DNA of 64,000 nucleotides from Nonomuraea dietziae (GCF_014195505.1 NZ_JACIBV010000001.1:6324001-6388000), one strand, 5' to 3'. Positions 1-9,020 are shown, numbered from the stretch's first letter. Numbers and translations: made by a program. The notes: a model not told the origin generated them from the sequence alone.

Positions 1-1226
1 TTGAACCCCAGGGAGTACGTGCCGATCGCCGCGAACAGAATGATCATCGGGAACAGCACCTGGTACGGGATGCGCAGCATGCGCACCCAGACGCCGATCA
101 GCGGCAGGTTCAGCAGGACGAGCAGCACGTTGCCGATCCACATCGACGCGATCAGGCCCCAGAACAGCGCCGGTTCGTCGGTGATGACGTTCGGGCCTGG
201 GGTGATGCCGTGGACGATGAACGCGCCGACCATCAGCGCCATGACCGGGTGGGCGGGCAGGCCCAGGGTGAGCAGCGGGATGAACGACGTCTGCGCGGCG
301 GCGTTGTTCGCCGACTCGGGGCCCGCGACGCCCTCGATAGCGCCGCGTCCGAACTCCTGCGGCCGCTTCGAGATCCGCTTCTCCACGGCGTACGAGGTGA
401 ACGAGGCCAGCACGTGGCCACCGCCGGGCAGGACGCCGAGGGCGGCGCCGAGACCGGTGCCCCGCAGGATCGGGCCGACGATCCGACGCCGGTCCTCGCG
501 GGTCGGCCAGAGGTTCTTGACCTTGCTGACGATCGCCGTGCGGGTCTGCTCGTTCTCCAGGTTGCGCAGGATTTCGGCCACCCCGAACATGCCGACGGCG
601 ACCGAGACGAAGTCGATGCCGCCGTACAGCTCGCGCTGGTCGAACACGAACCGGGGCGTGCCGGTGTAGATGTCCTGGCCGACCGTGCCGAGCAGGACGC
701 CGAGCGCGATCATCGCCAGCGCCTTGAGCGCCGAGCCACGCGCCAGCGCGATCGACACGATCAGGCCGAGCAGTACCAGCGAGAAGTATTCGGCAGGGCC
801 GAACTTCAACGCGACGCGGGCCAGCGGTGGGGCCGCGACGGCCAGGACGACGGTGGCCACCGTACCGGCGATGAAGGATCCGACCGCGGCGGTCGCCAGC
901 GCGGCGCCGGCCCGGCCATGCCGGGCCATCTCGTGCCCGTCCAGCGCGGTGACCGCCGCCGACGACTCACCGGGCAGGTTGATCAGGATGGCGGTCGTCG
1001 AGCCGCCGTACTGTGCGCCGTAATAGATGCCGGCCAGCATGATCAGCGCCGTCACCGGCTCGAAGCTGAACGTGATCGGCAGCAGCATCGCCACCGTCGC
1101 CGTCGGCCCGATGCCGGGCAGCACGCCGACCGCCGTACCGAGCAGCACTCCCACGAAGCAGTAGAGGACGTTCTGGACCAGGAGGGCGGTGGAGAAGCCC
1201 AGCGCGAGGTTGTCGAGAAGTTCCAT
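1..1226 (-). CDS. tctA: Tripartite tricarboxylate transporter, large permease subunit TctA (3' end beyond window)
   Basis: Large membrane subunit of a tripartite tricarboxylate transporter, which imports carboxylates using the ion gradient together with TctB and the binding protein TctC. Reading leftward from ATG at 1226, about 408 residues are visible and the frame is still open at base 1. The sequence is mostly hydrophobic. It has the two family motifs: an N-terminal glycine-rich GVLPGIGPTATVAMLLP stretch near residue 38, and a second LGVLPGGGH loop near 265 followed by GVAGPESANNAA. The gene starts 20 bp after the tctB stop, so a tctC-tctB-tctA operon is likely. The family usually has about 500 residues, so roughly the last fifth lies outside the window. 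The transported substrate cannot be told from sequence. Confidence 0.93.
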   Translation of the reverse strand, partial: MELLDNLALGFSTALLVQNVLYCFVGVLLGTAVGVLPGIGPTATVAMLLPITFSFEPVTALIMLAGIYYGAQYGGSTTAILINLPGESSAAVTALDGHEMARHGRAGAALATAAVGSFIAGTVATVVLAVAAPPLARVALKFGPAEYFSLVLLGLIVSIALARGSALKALAMIALGVLLGTVGQDIYTGTPRFVFDQRELYGGIDFVSVAVGMFGVAEILRNLENEQTRTAIVSKVKNLWPTREDRRRIVGPILRGTGLGAALGVLPGGGHVLASFTSYAVEKRISKRPQEFGRGAIEGVAGPESANNAAAQTSFIPLLTLGLPAHPVMALMVGAFIVHGITPGPNVITDEPALFWGLIASMWIGNVLLVLLNLPLIGVWVRMLRIPYQVLFPMIILFAAIGTYSLGF

Positions 1227-1246
1227 GCCTCAATCCGGATGCCGCG

Positions 1247-1708
1247 TCAGAACCCCAGCCACGGGCCCCAGAGAGGGATCCGCAGCTGTAGTCCGACGAC
1301 GAAGATGAGCGTGCTCGCCACGGTCAGCCCCGCGGTCACGGCCACTGCCATGAGAGGCCGTACGCGCGAGCTGGCCAGCGTGGTGAGCAGGGCGGTCACC
1401 GCCGACGTCGGCACGAATCCGAGGCCCCGGACGGTGAATCCGAAGAACAGGAGCGCGAGCACGACGAAGACGACCGCGCGCCAGGGGATCGGGCCGAACG
1501 CGACCACCTCGCCGGCGATGAGTCCCTTGACGACGATCGCCAGGCCCAGCACGGCCACGATCGCGCCGACCAGCAGCGGGAAGGCGCCGGGGCCCATCCG
1601 CAGTGGGGTGCCCAGCTCGTAGCCGAGCGACCCCACCACGAACGCGCCACCGATCAGGACGAAGATCGCCCCGGCGAGGACGTCAGGCAAGGACCGGCGG
1701 CGCTCCAC
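1247..1708 (-). CDS. tctB: Tripartite tricarboxylate transporter, small membrane subunit TctB
   Basis: A 153-residue integral membrane protein with four predicted membrane segments (about 10-30, 42-63, 75-105 and 118-146). This matches the small TctB subunit that partners TctA. The start is GTG at 1708, one base after the tctC stop, so translation is probably coupled. TctB proteins are poorly conserved, so the call rests on size, topology and the position between a clear tctC and a clear tctA. Confidence 0.85.
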   Translation of the reverse strand: MERRRSLPDVLAGAIFVLIGGAFVVGSLGYELGTPLRMGPGAFPLLVGAIVAVLGLAIVVKGLIAGEVVAFGPIPWRAVVFVVLALLFFGFTVRGLGFVPTSAVTALLTTLASSRVRPLMAVAVTAGLTVASTLIFVVGLQLRIPLWGPWLGF

Positions 1709-1709
1709 C

Positions 1710-2747
1710 TCAGGAGACCTTGACGCCGGCGTCGGTGATGACCTTCGCCCAGGTGCCGAGCTGCTCTTCGAGCTTGGTCCGGTGCGCCTGCGGGGTCGCG
1801 TCCTCGGCCGGGACCGGGGCGGTGCCGAGCTTGGCCATCTGGTCGATGACCTTCTGGTCGGCCAGTGCGACCTTCAGCGCCTCGGACAGCTTCTGGACGA
1901 CGTCCTGCGGCGTGCCGGTCGGGACGTAGAGACCGTGCCACACGCTGACCTGGAGCTTGGGCAGCCCTGCCTCGGTCGTGGTGGGCACGTCGGGCAGGCT
2001 CTTCACCCGCTCCGGCGTGGTGACCGCGTACGCCTTGACCTCACCCGCGGAGATCTGGCCGCTGGTGTTGGTCGTCTGGTCGCACATGAAGTCGACCTGG
2101 CCGCCGACGAGGTCGGTCAGCGCGGGGCCGGTGCCCTCGTACGGAACCTCCTGGAGCTTGACACCGGTGGCGGTCTGGAACAGCAGGCCGCACAGGTGGG
2201 ACGCGGCGCCGATGCCGGCGTTGGCCAGCGTGACCTTGTCGGCGTTCGCCTTCACATGGGTCACCAGGTCCTGGAGCGTCGCGGGCGCGAAGTCCTTGCG
2301 GGCGACGACCGTCATCGGCACCTCGGTGACGAGCCCGACCGTCTGGAAACTCTCGAGCGGCTTGTAGCCCAGGTTCTTGTACAGGGCGGGCGCCGTCGAC
2401 ATGCCGATGTGGTGCATGAGCACGGTGTAGCCGTCGGGCTTGGCCCGCGCGACCTCGCCTGCGCCGACCGTGCCGCCGGCTCCCTCGACGTTCTGGACGA
2501 CGATCTTGCCGCCCAGCTTGGCGGCCATCGGCTCGGCGATCATTCGGGTGACGGTGTCCGTCGGGCCGCCCGCGCTGAACGGCACGACGATCGTGATGTT
2601 CTGGTCCGGGTAGCCTCCGGCTTCGCTTCCGCCGGTGGCGCCTGTGCCGGTGGTGCCTCCGTTGCCGGAACAGGCGGCGAGGAGCGAGACGACGCCGATC
2701 GCGGCGACCATCCGCGCGGCGGCCCGGTACCTGCTGGTCGTTCTCAT
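1710..2747 (-). CDS. tctC: Tripartite tricarboxylate transporter substrate-binding lipoprotein TctC (Bug family)
   Basis: Extracellular substrate-binding component, 345 residues. The N-terminus is a lipoprotein signal with a basic start, a hydrophobic stretch and the lipobox LLAAC with Cys at about 26. A Ser/Gly/Thr linker follows. The mature protein carries Bug-family signatures: IVVPFSAGGPTDTVTRMIAE near residue 52 and a glycine-rich segment ending in AKPDGYTVLMHH near 110, which contribute to the carboxylate-binding loops. It is the first gene of the leftward tctCBA operon. It diverges from the response-regulator gene at 2893, with about 145 bp between them for both promoters. Confidence 0.93.
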   Translation of the reverse strand: MRTTSRYRAAARMVAAIGVVSLLAACSGNGGTTGTGATGGSEAGGYPDQNITIVVPFSAGGPTDTVTRMIAEPMAAKLGGKIVVQNVEGAGGTVGAGEVARAKPDGYTVLMHHIGMSTAPALYKNLGYKPLESFQTVGLVTEVPMTVVARKDFAPATLQDLVTHVKANADKVTLANAGIGAASHLCGLLFQTATGVKLQEVPYEGTGPALTDLVGGQVDFMCDQTTNTSGQISAGEVKAYAVTTPERVKSLPDVPTTTEAGLPKLQVSVWHGLYVPTGTPQDVVQKLSEALKVALADQKVIDQMAKLGTAPVPAEDATPQAHRTKLEEQLGTWAKVITDAGVKVS

Positions 2748-2892
2748 ATCGCGGCCTCCTCGTCAGCGCATGCGCTGCGTCGGTGAGTGCTCGATCTCAG
2801 TCTCGGACGGAAGGGACGCGGATAGTGTCAGAGTAATCCCAAGAACTGAAGGACTGCCGCGAGCGTGGAGCCGGGCCGTACAATCCGCCGGT

Positions 2893-3576
2893 ATGCGGAT
2901 CACCATCATCGAGGATGACGACCGCGTGGCGCGGGGTCTGGTGACCGTCCTGGCGCAGGCGGGCTTCGAGGTCCACCGCATCGCCACGGCCGCGGAGGCC
3001 GTGCGCGCCGCCCCGTCCGACGTGGTCCTCGTCGACCTGGGTCTGCCCGACGGCGACGGGCTCGACGTGATCCGCAAGCTGCGTGACCGCCCGGAGACCG
3101 CCGTCATCGCCGTGACGGCACGGTCGGAGGAGCACGAACGGGTCCGCGGCCTGCGCGCCGGCGCCGACGACTACATCGTGAAGCCGTTCGGCATCCCGGA
3201 GTTGCTGGCCAGGATCGACGCCGTCCTGCGGCGCACCCGGGTGGCCCGCGCCCTGAGCCACCCGGACGAGCCGCTCGCCGTCGGCCCGATGCGGATCGGC
3301 GTCGGCACCCGCGAAGTCGCCGTCGACGGCGCGCCCGTGGCGCTGACCCGCAAGGAGTTCGAGCTGCTCCTGCTGCTGGCCCGGCGGGCGCCGAACGTGG
3401 TGAGCCGCGACGTCATCCTCGACCAGATCTGGGGCGCGACCTGGGAGTCCTCTAGCCGCACCCTGGACACCCACATCGCGGCGTTACGGCACAAGCTCGG
3501 GCCTGCCGTGCTCATCCGCACGATCCACGGGGTCGGCTATCGGCTCCTGGCCGACCGGCCGGAGCCGATCGGCTGA
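2893..3576 (+). CDS. OmpR-family response regulator, TctD-like
   Basis: A 227-residue two-component response regulator. The receiver domain (about 1-115) has the acidic cluster EDDD at 7-10, the phospho-acceptor Asp at 48 in VLVDLGLPDGDG, and the conserved Lys in VKPFG near 99. A winged-helix OmpR/PhoB DNA-binding domain follows (about 130-225), ending with the usual GVGYRL signature. ATG 2893 is chosen because the receiver fold begins there directly; an upstream in-frame start would add about 85 unrelated residues. The gene sits divergent to tctCBA and 6 bp before a sensor kinase. That arrangement matches TctDE regulation of tricarboxylate uptake, so it probably activates the neighbouring transporter. 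Confidence 0.92.
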   Translation: MRITIIEDDDRVARGLVTVLAQAGFEVHRIATAAEAVRAAPSDVVLVDLGLPDGDGLDVIRKLRDRPETAVIAVTARSEEHERVRGLRAGADDYIVKPFGIPELLARIDAVLRRTRVARALSHPDEPLAVGPMRIGVGTREVAVDGAPVALTRKEFELLLLLARRAPNVVSRDVILDQIWGATWESSSRTLDTHIAALRHKLGPAVLIRTIHGVGYRLLADRPEPIG

Positions 3577-3582
3577 CCCGCC

Positions 3583-5235
3583 GTGCACCGTCGCCTGCTC
3601 GCCGTCCTGGTGCCCCTCGCGGTGCTGCTCGTCGCTGCGCTCGGGGTGCCGCTCAGCGTCACCGTGGCCGAGCGGGAGATGCAGGAGACCTACGTCGACC
3701 GGCTCAACGACGTCGGCCGGTTCGCGTCGCTGGCCGAGACCGCGCTGTCCACCGGGCGAACCGAGGCGCTCCACCAGGAGCTGGCGCGCTACCGCGAGCT
3801 GTACGGCATCCCGGCCGCGGTGATCGACACATCGGGAACGGTGCTGCTCGGACCAGCCGGCGCGTACCAGGAGGCGGCGCGCGCCGAGCCGGCGCTGCCC
3901 CGGATCGTGACCGCGGCGCTGGCCGGGGCGAGGTCCGAACCGTCAGGGGAATGGGCGCCGTGGGACGACTCCGCACTCGTGGTCGCCGAGCCGGTGGGCC
4001 GGGACAGCGAGGTCGTCGGCGCCGTCGTGACGATCTCCGACCTGTCGAAGACGCGCTGTCGCATCCTGGTGCGATGGGCCAGGCTCGCCGGGCTCGGACT
4101 GCTGCCGCTGATCGCGCTGGTGGCCGTCGCCTGGCCGGTGTCGGCATGGGTGCTGCGGCCGGTGCGGGAGCTGGACGCCGCGAGCTCGCGGATCTCACAG
4201 GGCGACCTCACCACCCGGGCGGACGCCGAGGCAGGCCCTGTCGAACTACGGCGACTGGCGGAGTCGTTCAACACCATGATGGATGCGGTCGAGAACGCCG
4301 TGCAGCGGCAGCGGGCGTTCGTGTCCGACGCGTCGCACCAATTGCGCAACCCGCTGACCAGCCTCCGGCTGGCGGTGGAGAGTCTGGAACCGCATCTGCG
4401 CGCGGCCGGCGACGGGCGGCAGGTATACGACGTCGCCGTCGACGAGCTCAAGGCGATGCAGCGGATGCTGAACTCGCTGCAGGCCAGCGCGCGGATGGAG
4501 AGCATAAGGACGACGTCGCCGGTGGATCTCGACGCGGTGCTGGCGACCCGGGTGGACCGGTGGCGGGCGTTGACGGCGACGGCCGGGCTGACACTGAGGG
4601 TCGACGTGCCGCCGGGACTGCGGCTGCTGGAGCCGTCGGGCGGATTGGGCAGCATTCTGGACGAACTGATCAGCAACGCGCTACGACTGTCGGACGCGCA
4701 GGTGGTGGAGGTGACCGCCCGAGTCGTCCCGGGTGGAGCAGGTGGCGGACACCGCGATGGTGTTCGCGTAGGACACGGAGGTGGCGCGGGTGCGGGACAC
4801 GGCGATGGTGTTTGCGCAAGACATGGCGGTGGCGCGGGTGTCGGACACGTCGGTGGTGTTTGCGCCGGACACGGCGGTGGTGCGGAGGCCGGGCACGTCG
4901 GTGGTGTTTGCGTAGGACATGGCGGTGGCGCGGGTGCCGGACGCGGCGACGCCTCCGCGGCCGGAGGCGTGGTCGCGATCGCTGTCCGTGACGACGGTCA
5001 GGGGATGGACGCGTCCGAGCGGGCCCAGGCGATCCAGCGGTTCTGGCGGTCGCCGCGGCACCAGAACGTGTCAGGGACCGGCCTGGGACTGGCGATCTGC
5101 GCGGATCTGGTCGGGGCGGCCGGGGGCGAACTGCGCCTGGAGGACGGCCTACCACGTCCGGACGGGTCCGGGCACGGCTTCGCCGCGGTGGTCACGTTAC
5201 CGGTCGTTCCACGGGCGGCATCGTCGTCGATGTGA
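3583..5235 (+). CDS. Sensor histidine kinase, TctE-like, with repeat insertion in the catalytic domain
   Basis: Membrane sensor kinase of 550 residues, GTG start 6 bp after the response regulator. Order: membrane segment 5-28, extracellular sensor about 29-165, membrane segment 168-192, HAMP about 190-245, then HisKA with the phospho-acceptor His252 in DASHQLRNPLTSL. The ATP-binding domain has the N-box ELISNAL at 361-367 and, much later, the G1 box DDGQGMD at 470-476 and the G2 box GTGLGLAI. Between the N-box and G1, residues about 383-462 are a Gly/His-rich insert of 16-residue tandem units, absent from ordinary kinases. It keeps the frame, so the protein may still fold with the insert looped out, but activity is uncertain. 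The likely partner is the regulator at 2893. Confidence 0.9.
   Translation: MHRRLLAVLVPLAVLLVAALGVPLSVTVAEREMQETYVDRLNDVGRFASLAETALSTGRTEALHQELARYRELYGIPAAVIDTSGTVLLGPAGAYQEAARAEPALPRIVTAALAGARSEPSGEWAPWDDSALVVAEPVGRDSEVVGAVVTISDLSKTRCRILVRWARLAGLGLLPLIALVAVAWPVSAWVLRPVRELDAASSRISQGDLTTRADAEAGPVELRRLAESFNTMMDAVENAVQRQRAFVSDASHQLRNPLTSLRLAVESLEPHLRAAGDGRQVYDVAVDELKAMQRMLNSLQASARMESIRTTSPVDLDAVLATRVDRWRALTATAGLTLRVDVPPGLRLLEPSGGLGSILDELISNALRLSDAQVVEVTARVVPGGAGGGHRDGVRVGHGGGAGAGHGDGVCARHGGGAGVGHVGGVCAGHGGGAEAGHVGGVCVGHGGGAGAGRGDASAAGGVVAIAVRDDGQGMDASERAQAIQRFWRSPRHQNVSGTGLGLAICADLVGAAGGELRLEDGLPRPDGSGHGFAAVVTLPVVPRAASSSM
4729..4968 (+). repeat. 48-bp coding tandem repeat inside the kinase gene
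   Basis: Four full 48-bp units start at 4771, 4819, 4867 and 4915, with a shorter degenerate unit before them from 4732. Each encodes a 16-residue module such as GHGGGAGAGHGDGVCA, which itself looks like two 8-residue halves. Unit length is conserved while bases drift, so the array grew in frame and then diverged. It lies between the N-box and G1 box of the kinase. Confidence 0.88.
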
Positions 5236-5249
5236 GGACCGGCCTCCGG

Positions 5250-5835
5250 TGCCTGTCTATCGCTCTCTCGGGCCGATGCCTGGATCGATCAGCACCTGGA
5301 TCGGCGCCTCGGTCAGCGCCTCGGTCAGCGCCTGGCTCAGCGCCCGGCTCCAGGGCGCGGTCGGCGCTTGCGGTCGGGAGGGTCAGGCGGCAGCGCTTGG
5401 GTCCAGGGCTCATGTCCAAAGCTCGGATCAGCGCCCGGGTTCAGGGCTTGGGCCAGCGCCTGGCTCAGCGCCCGCGCCCAGGGCGCGGGTAAGCGCTTGT
5501 GGTCCTCGGGGTCAGGCGGCGGCGTCCGCGTCAGCGCTCGGGCACAGGGCTCGGGTCAGCGCCTGGCTCAGCGCCCAGGCGAGCGCTCGCGGTCGCGAAA
5601 TCAGGCGGCGGCGCCCGGGTCAGCGCTTGGATCCAGGGCTTGGTTCAGGGCTTGGGTCAGCGCCCGGCTCCAGGGCGCGGTCAGCGCTTGCGGTCGGGAA
5701 AGTCAGGCCGCGGCGCCCGGGTCAGCGCTTGAGTACAGGGCCCGGGCCAGCGCTTGCGGTCGCGGAATCAGGCGGCGGCGCGGATCAGCGCCCGGCTCAG
5801 CGCTTGGATCCAGGGCTCATGTTTCAGGGCTCGGA
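5250..5835. repeat. Degenerate intergenic repeat array derived from the adjacent TAXI gene 3' end
   Basis: The gap between the kinase stop and the TAXI gene holds no credible gene. It is filled with reshuffled short modules: CAGCGCCCGGCTC, TCAGCGCTTGG, CCAGGGCTCATG and a module of the type GCGCTTGCGGTCG followed by TCAGGCGGCGGCGC. The last module occurs around 5363, 5491, 5581, 5683 and 5750. It matches the final codons and stop of the TAXI gene at 5836-5871. The array therefore looks like repeated duplication of that gene end followed by drift. Open frames through it on both strands are repeat artefacts. Confidence 0.85.
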
Positions 5836-6795
5836 TCAGCGCTTGCGGTCGCGGAACCAGGCGGCCGCGCCCGGGTGGAGCGGGATCGACGCGGTGGAGA
5901 TCCCGGTACGCACGTTGATCTGCCACGCCTCGGGAACGGCTTCGGCGTCGTCACGGCTGGCGGAGGTTATCGTGCCGGCGTGCGTGAAGATCGTGTCGGT
6001 GATGGCACGGACCAGCTCATCGGGCAAGTCGTTGCGCACAAGAAGCACATTGGGCACAGCAACGGTACGCGTGGCCGGGACGCCGACGTAGGCGGTCGTG
6101 GGAATCATGGCCGGAGCGTAGGGACCAGGAAACGCCGTGAAGAGCGCGCCCGCCTGCTCGTCCAACGGGATCAGACGGATCGGGTGCCGCTGCGCCAACT
6201 CCGTGATGGCGGGTGTAGGGACGCCGGTCAGCGAGAACATCGCGTCGATCTTCCCGTCGCGCAGTGCCGCCGCCGATTCGGCCTGGCTGAGGTACCGACT
6301 GTCGACGTCCACCAGGCCGAGCCCCAAGACCCGCAGCGACGTGAACTCTGTGCCCGAGTCCCGAGCACCAAGGGATATGCGCTTGCCCTTGAGATCCCGG
6401 AACGAGTCGATCGCCGAATCAGCCATGACCACGAGATGCAGATGACTGTCGTAGAGCCGGCATATCGCCGAAAGTCCCTCGGGCGCGCTGCCGTCCGCCG
6501 TGATCAGCGCATCCAAACTGGTGAGCCCCATGTGCACCTCACCGGCCCGCAGCATCCGGATGTTGTCGGCGGACGCCCGGCTCGGCACAGTGATCACCGC
6601 GGCACCCGGCACCTGCTCGGAGATGTGCGCGGCCAGCGAACCACCGATCCGCCGATACACCGCCCCCTCCGGCCCGGTAGCCAGCCGCAGGCGGACTGGG
6701 TCGACCTCGGACTGCCGCGAACAACCGACCAACAGCCCTCCAGCGGCCAGCAGCACCGCCCGCCGACTGAGCCGTAACCCCAGGTTCACCACCAT
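5836..6795 (-). CDS. TAXI-family TRAP transporter solute-binding lipoprotein
   Basis: Substrate-binding subunit of the TAXI type (TRAP-associated extracellular immunogenic protein), 319 residues. The N-terminus has paired arginines, a hydrophobic run and the lipobox LLVGC at about 21-25, so it should be an anchored lipoprotein. Family features include LRLATGPEGAVYRRIGGSLA, the segment DLKGKRISLGARDSGTE, and a central DAMFSLTGVPTPAI. ATG 6795 is chosen because the signal peptide starts there; an upstream ATG would add 14 residues. No TRAP membrane subunit (DctM/DctQ-like) is beside it, so it may work with a permease elsewhere or act as a sensor accessory for the TctDE-like pair. Its 3' end seeds the repeat array downstream. 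Confidence 0.88.
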   Translation of the reverse strand: MVVNLGLRLSRRAVLLAAGGLLVGCSRQSEVDPVRLRLATGPEGAVYRRIGGSLAAHISEQVPGAAVITVPSRASADNIRMLRAGEVHMGLTSLDALITADGSAPEGLSAICRLYDSHLHLVVMADSAIDSFRDLKGKRISLGARDSGTEFTSLRVLGLGLVDVDSRYLSQAESAAALRDGKIDAMFSLTGVPTPAITELAQRHPIRLIPLDEQAGALFTAFPGPYAPAMIPTTAYVGVPATRTVAVPNVLLVRNDLPDELVRAITDTIFTHAGTITSASRDDAEAVPEAWQINVRTGISTASIPLHPGAAAWFRDRKR

Positions 6796-7029
6796 GCCGA
6801 GATGATACGGATGACGGCCGTCGCTCGCCGATGCCATCAGCGCCCCGCATCCGCGCCACCCTGCGCGCAGCCCTCGAAAGATCAACGGCGTTGGCTCTTC
6901 GGGGAGTGGAGCGAGGCAAGATCCAGGTAATCTCTGACGTATCGGTGATGCGGCCCGACGGGCTTCCGCTGCGCCAGCGGACACGCCCCCACACCGCACG
7001 AGTCTTTCGTGCTGCCTGGGGGTACATCC

Positions 7030-8913
7030 GTGGCCGTTTTCCGGCACTCGGCGGAAAGCCTGGTCCAGTTGGTGTCCGAGTCGGTGCCCGAACGCATCCT
7101 CAGTGATGTGATCGCGGAGAACCTGCGCGCCACCCAAGGCATCAATCCGGGCAAGGGCGAGCGTAGATCCTGGGACCGCAGCATCCCGATCTTGGCCCGA
7201 GACCTGGTCGAAGCCGGGCTCGGTGGCGTCGAGATGCTCATCGAGTACCAACTGCCGTTAACCAGCAAGCGGGCGGACGTCATCCTCGCCGGACGGGACC
7301 GGCGCACGGGAGCCGACTCCTACCTGATCGTCGAGCTCAAGCAGTGGAGCCAGGCCGAGTTGTACGAGGACGACGCTGAGCTCGTCCTGGTGTCCGGCAT
7401 GGGCCCGCGCCCTAAGCTTCACCCAGTCGTGCAGGTGCGGAGCTACTGCGAATACCTGGCTGACTTCGTCGGAGCCCTGGAGCAGCATCGGAACGCGGTG
7501 CGTGGTGTGGCTTACCTGCACAACGCCAGCGACCCGGACATCCACGATCTCTATGACCACGTCGAGGACGAACGCACCCGGCTCTTCAGCAAGACCCGCC
7601 GCGGTCAGTTCGTCGACTACCTCAAGGCGCAGTTCGCGCCTGAGCCCGGGGCTGCCGCGGCCGATCGCCTGCTGTCCAGTTCCATCCGGCCGTCCAAGCA
7701 ACTGCTCAAGGTCGCTGCGGGTGAGATCAAGAACCGCGACCAGTTCGTCCTGCTGGCCGAACAGCGGCTGGCCTACGAGATGGTCCTTCACGCGGTTGAA
7801 AAGGCTCGAGCGAGCAATTCGAAGCAGGTAGTGATCATCACCGGCGGTCCTGGCTCCGGGAAGAGCGTCATCGCGCTCTCCCTGCTCGGCGAACTCTCCG
7901 ACCGTGGATACTCGGCCCTACATGCCACCGGATCACGCTCCTTCACCGAGACGATGAGGCGTGTCGTCGCCAAGGGGTCGACCCGGATGAAGGCGATGTT
8001 CAAGTACTTCAACAACTTCATGACCGCCAAGCCCAACGAACTGGATGTCCTGATCTGTGACGAAGCCCACCGCATTCGCGAGACCTCGGCCAACAGGTTC
8101 ACCAGGTCGGACCAGCGAACGGGCCGGCCGCAGTTGGATGAGCTGATCAACGCAGCGAGAGTGCCGGTCTTCCTGCTGGATGAGCATCAAGTGGTACGAC
8201 CGGGCGAGATGGGCCGCGTCGCGGACATCACCACCTACGCCGAATCCTTCGGACTCGCCGTACATCAGGTCGATCTGGACGCACAGTTCCGCTGCGGCGG
8301 GAGCCGGAAGTACGAGGAGTGGGTGCTGCGTCTGCTGGGCTTGGACGGCGACTCACCAGAGGTTTGGAAGGGGGACGACCACTTCGTTGTATCCCTTACC
8401 GAATCTCCATACGAGTTGGAGGCCATGCTGCGAGCCCGGCTTCAGGCGGGGTATTCAGCACGGATGACAGCCGGGTTCTGCTGGCCCTGGAGCAGTCCGA
8501 ACGAGGATGACAGCCTGGTCGCAGACGTCCGAATCGGTGACTGGGCGCGACCGTGGAACGTCAAGGGCGACAGGGCCGTGGGGAACGCGCCGGCTAGCGC
8601 CTTGTGGGCCTCGGCACCCGGTGGCTTCGAGCAGGTGGGATGCGTCTACACCGCGCAGGGCTTCGAGTACGACTGGAACGGCGTGATCTTCGGCCCGGAC
8701 CTCGTCTATCGCGACGGCAGGCTGGTCACTGTTCGCAGCGCCAGCAAGGACCCGGCGCTGATGCGGAGGGGAGTTAGTGACGAACAGGCGGACCGGTTGA
8801 TCCGCAACACCTACAAGGTGCTGCTGACCCGCGGCATGATGGGCACCGCCGTGTACTCGGTCGATCCGGCGACGCAAGAGTTCCTCTCGGGACTGCTGGA
8901 AGCGCAAATATGA
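7030..8913 (+). CDS. DUF2075-family protein: nuclease-like N-terminus fused to P-loop helicase/ATPase
   Basis: A 627-residue protein of the DUF2075 family. The N-terminal 230 residues contain a PD-(D/E)XK-like pattern, KRADVIL followed by LIVELKQW (Asp, then Glu-x-Lys). A P-loop NTPase follows with Walker A GGPGSGKS near 271 and Walker B VLICDEAHR near 340, and then late helicase-like motifs (GCVYTAQGFEYD, YKVLLTRGMMG). This arrangement is typical of a DNA-processing or defence protein. GTG 7030 is preferred because a GGGGGT ribosome-binding site lies about 7 bp upstream; GTG 7009 is possible. It lies just outside the left boundary of the island, next to a truncated GIY-YIG gene. Its biological role is not established. 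Confidence 0.85.
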   Translation: MAVFRHSAESLVQLVSESVPERILSDVIAENLRATQGINPGKGERRSWDRSIPILARDLVEAGLGGVEMLIEYQLPLTSKRADVILAGRDRRTGADSYLIVELKQWSQAELYEDDAELVLVSGMGPRPKLHPVVQVRSYCEYLADFVGALEQHRNAVRGVAYLHNASDPDIHDLYDHVEDERTRLFSKTRRGQFVDYLKAQFAPEPGAAAADRLLSSSIRPSKQLLKVAAGEIKNRDQFVLLAEQRLAYEMVLHAVEKARASNSKQVVIITGGPGSGKSVIALSLLGELSDRGYSALHATGSRSFTETMRRVVAKGSTRMKAMFKYFNNFMTAKPNELDVLICDEAHRIRETSANRFTRSDQRTGRPQLDELINAARVPVFLLDEHQVVRPGEMGRVADITTYAESFGLAVHQVDLDAQFRCGGSRKYEEWVLRLLGLDGDSPEVWKGDDHFVVSLTESPYELEAMLRARLQAGYSARMTAGFCWPWSSPNEDDSLVADVRIGDWARPWNVKGDRAVGNAPASALWASAPGGFEQVGCVYTAQGFEYDWNGVIFGPDLVYRDGRLVTVRSASKDPALMRRGVSDEQADRLIRNTYKVLLTRGMMGTAVYSVDPATQEFLSGLLEAQI

Positions 8914-9020
8914 GCGACCGGGCAGAGTACGAACCTGCCCAGTACCCGCTGCAGCACCTTCATCCGCTTTGTCGGTGACGGGCTCTAGCCCTCCTGCACA
9001 GAGAAGACTGGAGGGCAAGG

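Noticed and set aside
210..1622. Long plus-strand open frame of 470 codons antisense to tctA/tctB
   Set aside because: Composition is that of a GC-rich shadow frame (Arg/Asp/His-rich, no domain), and the opposite strand encodes clear transporter proteins.
4670..5155. Minus-strand frame rich in Arg/His over the kinase repeat
   Set aside because: It is the antisense reading of the repeat array; the plus strand carries the kinase catalytic motifs on both sides.
5368..6777. Long plus-strand frames across the intergenic repeat array and TAXI gene
   Set aside because: They arise from lack of stops in the repeat modules and run antisense to a well-supported lipoprotein gene.
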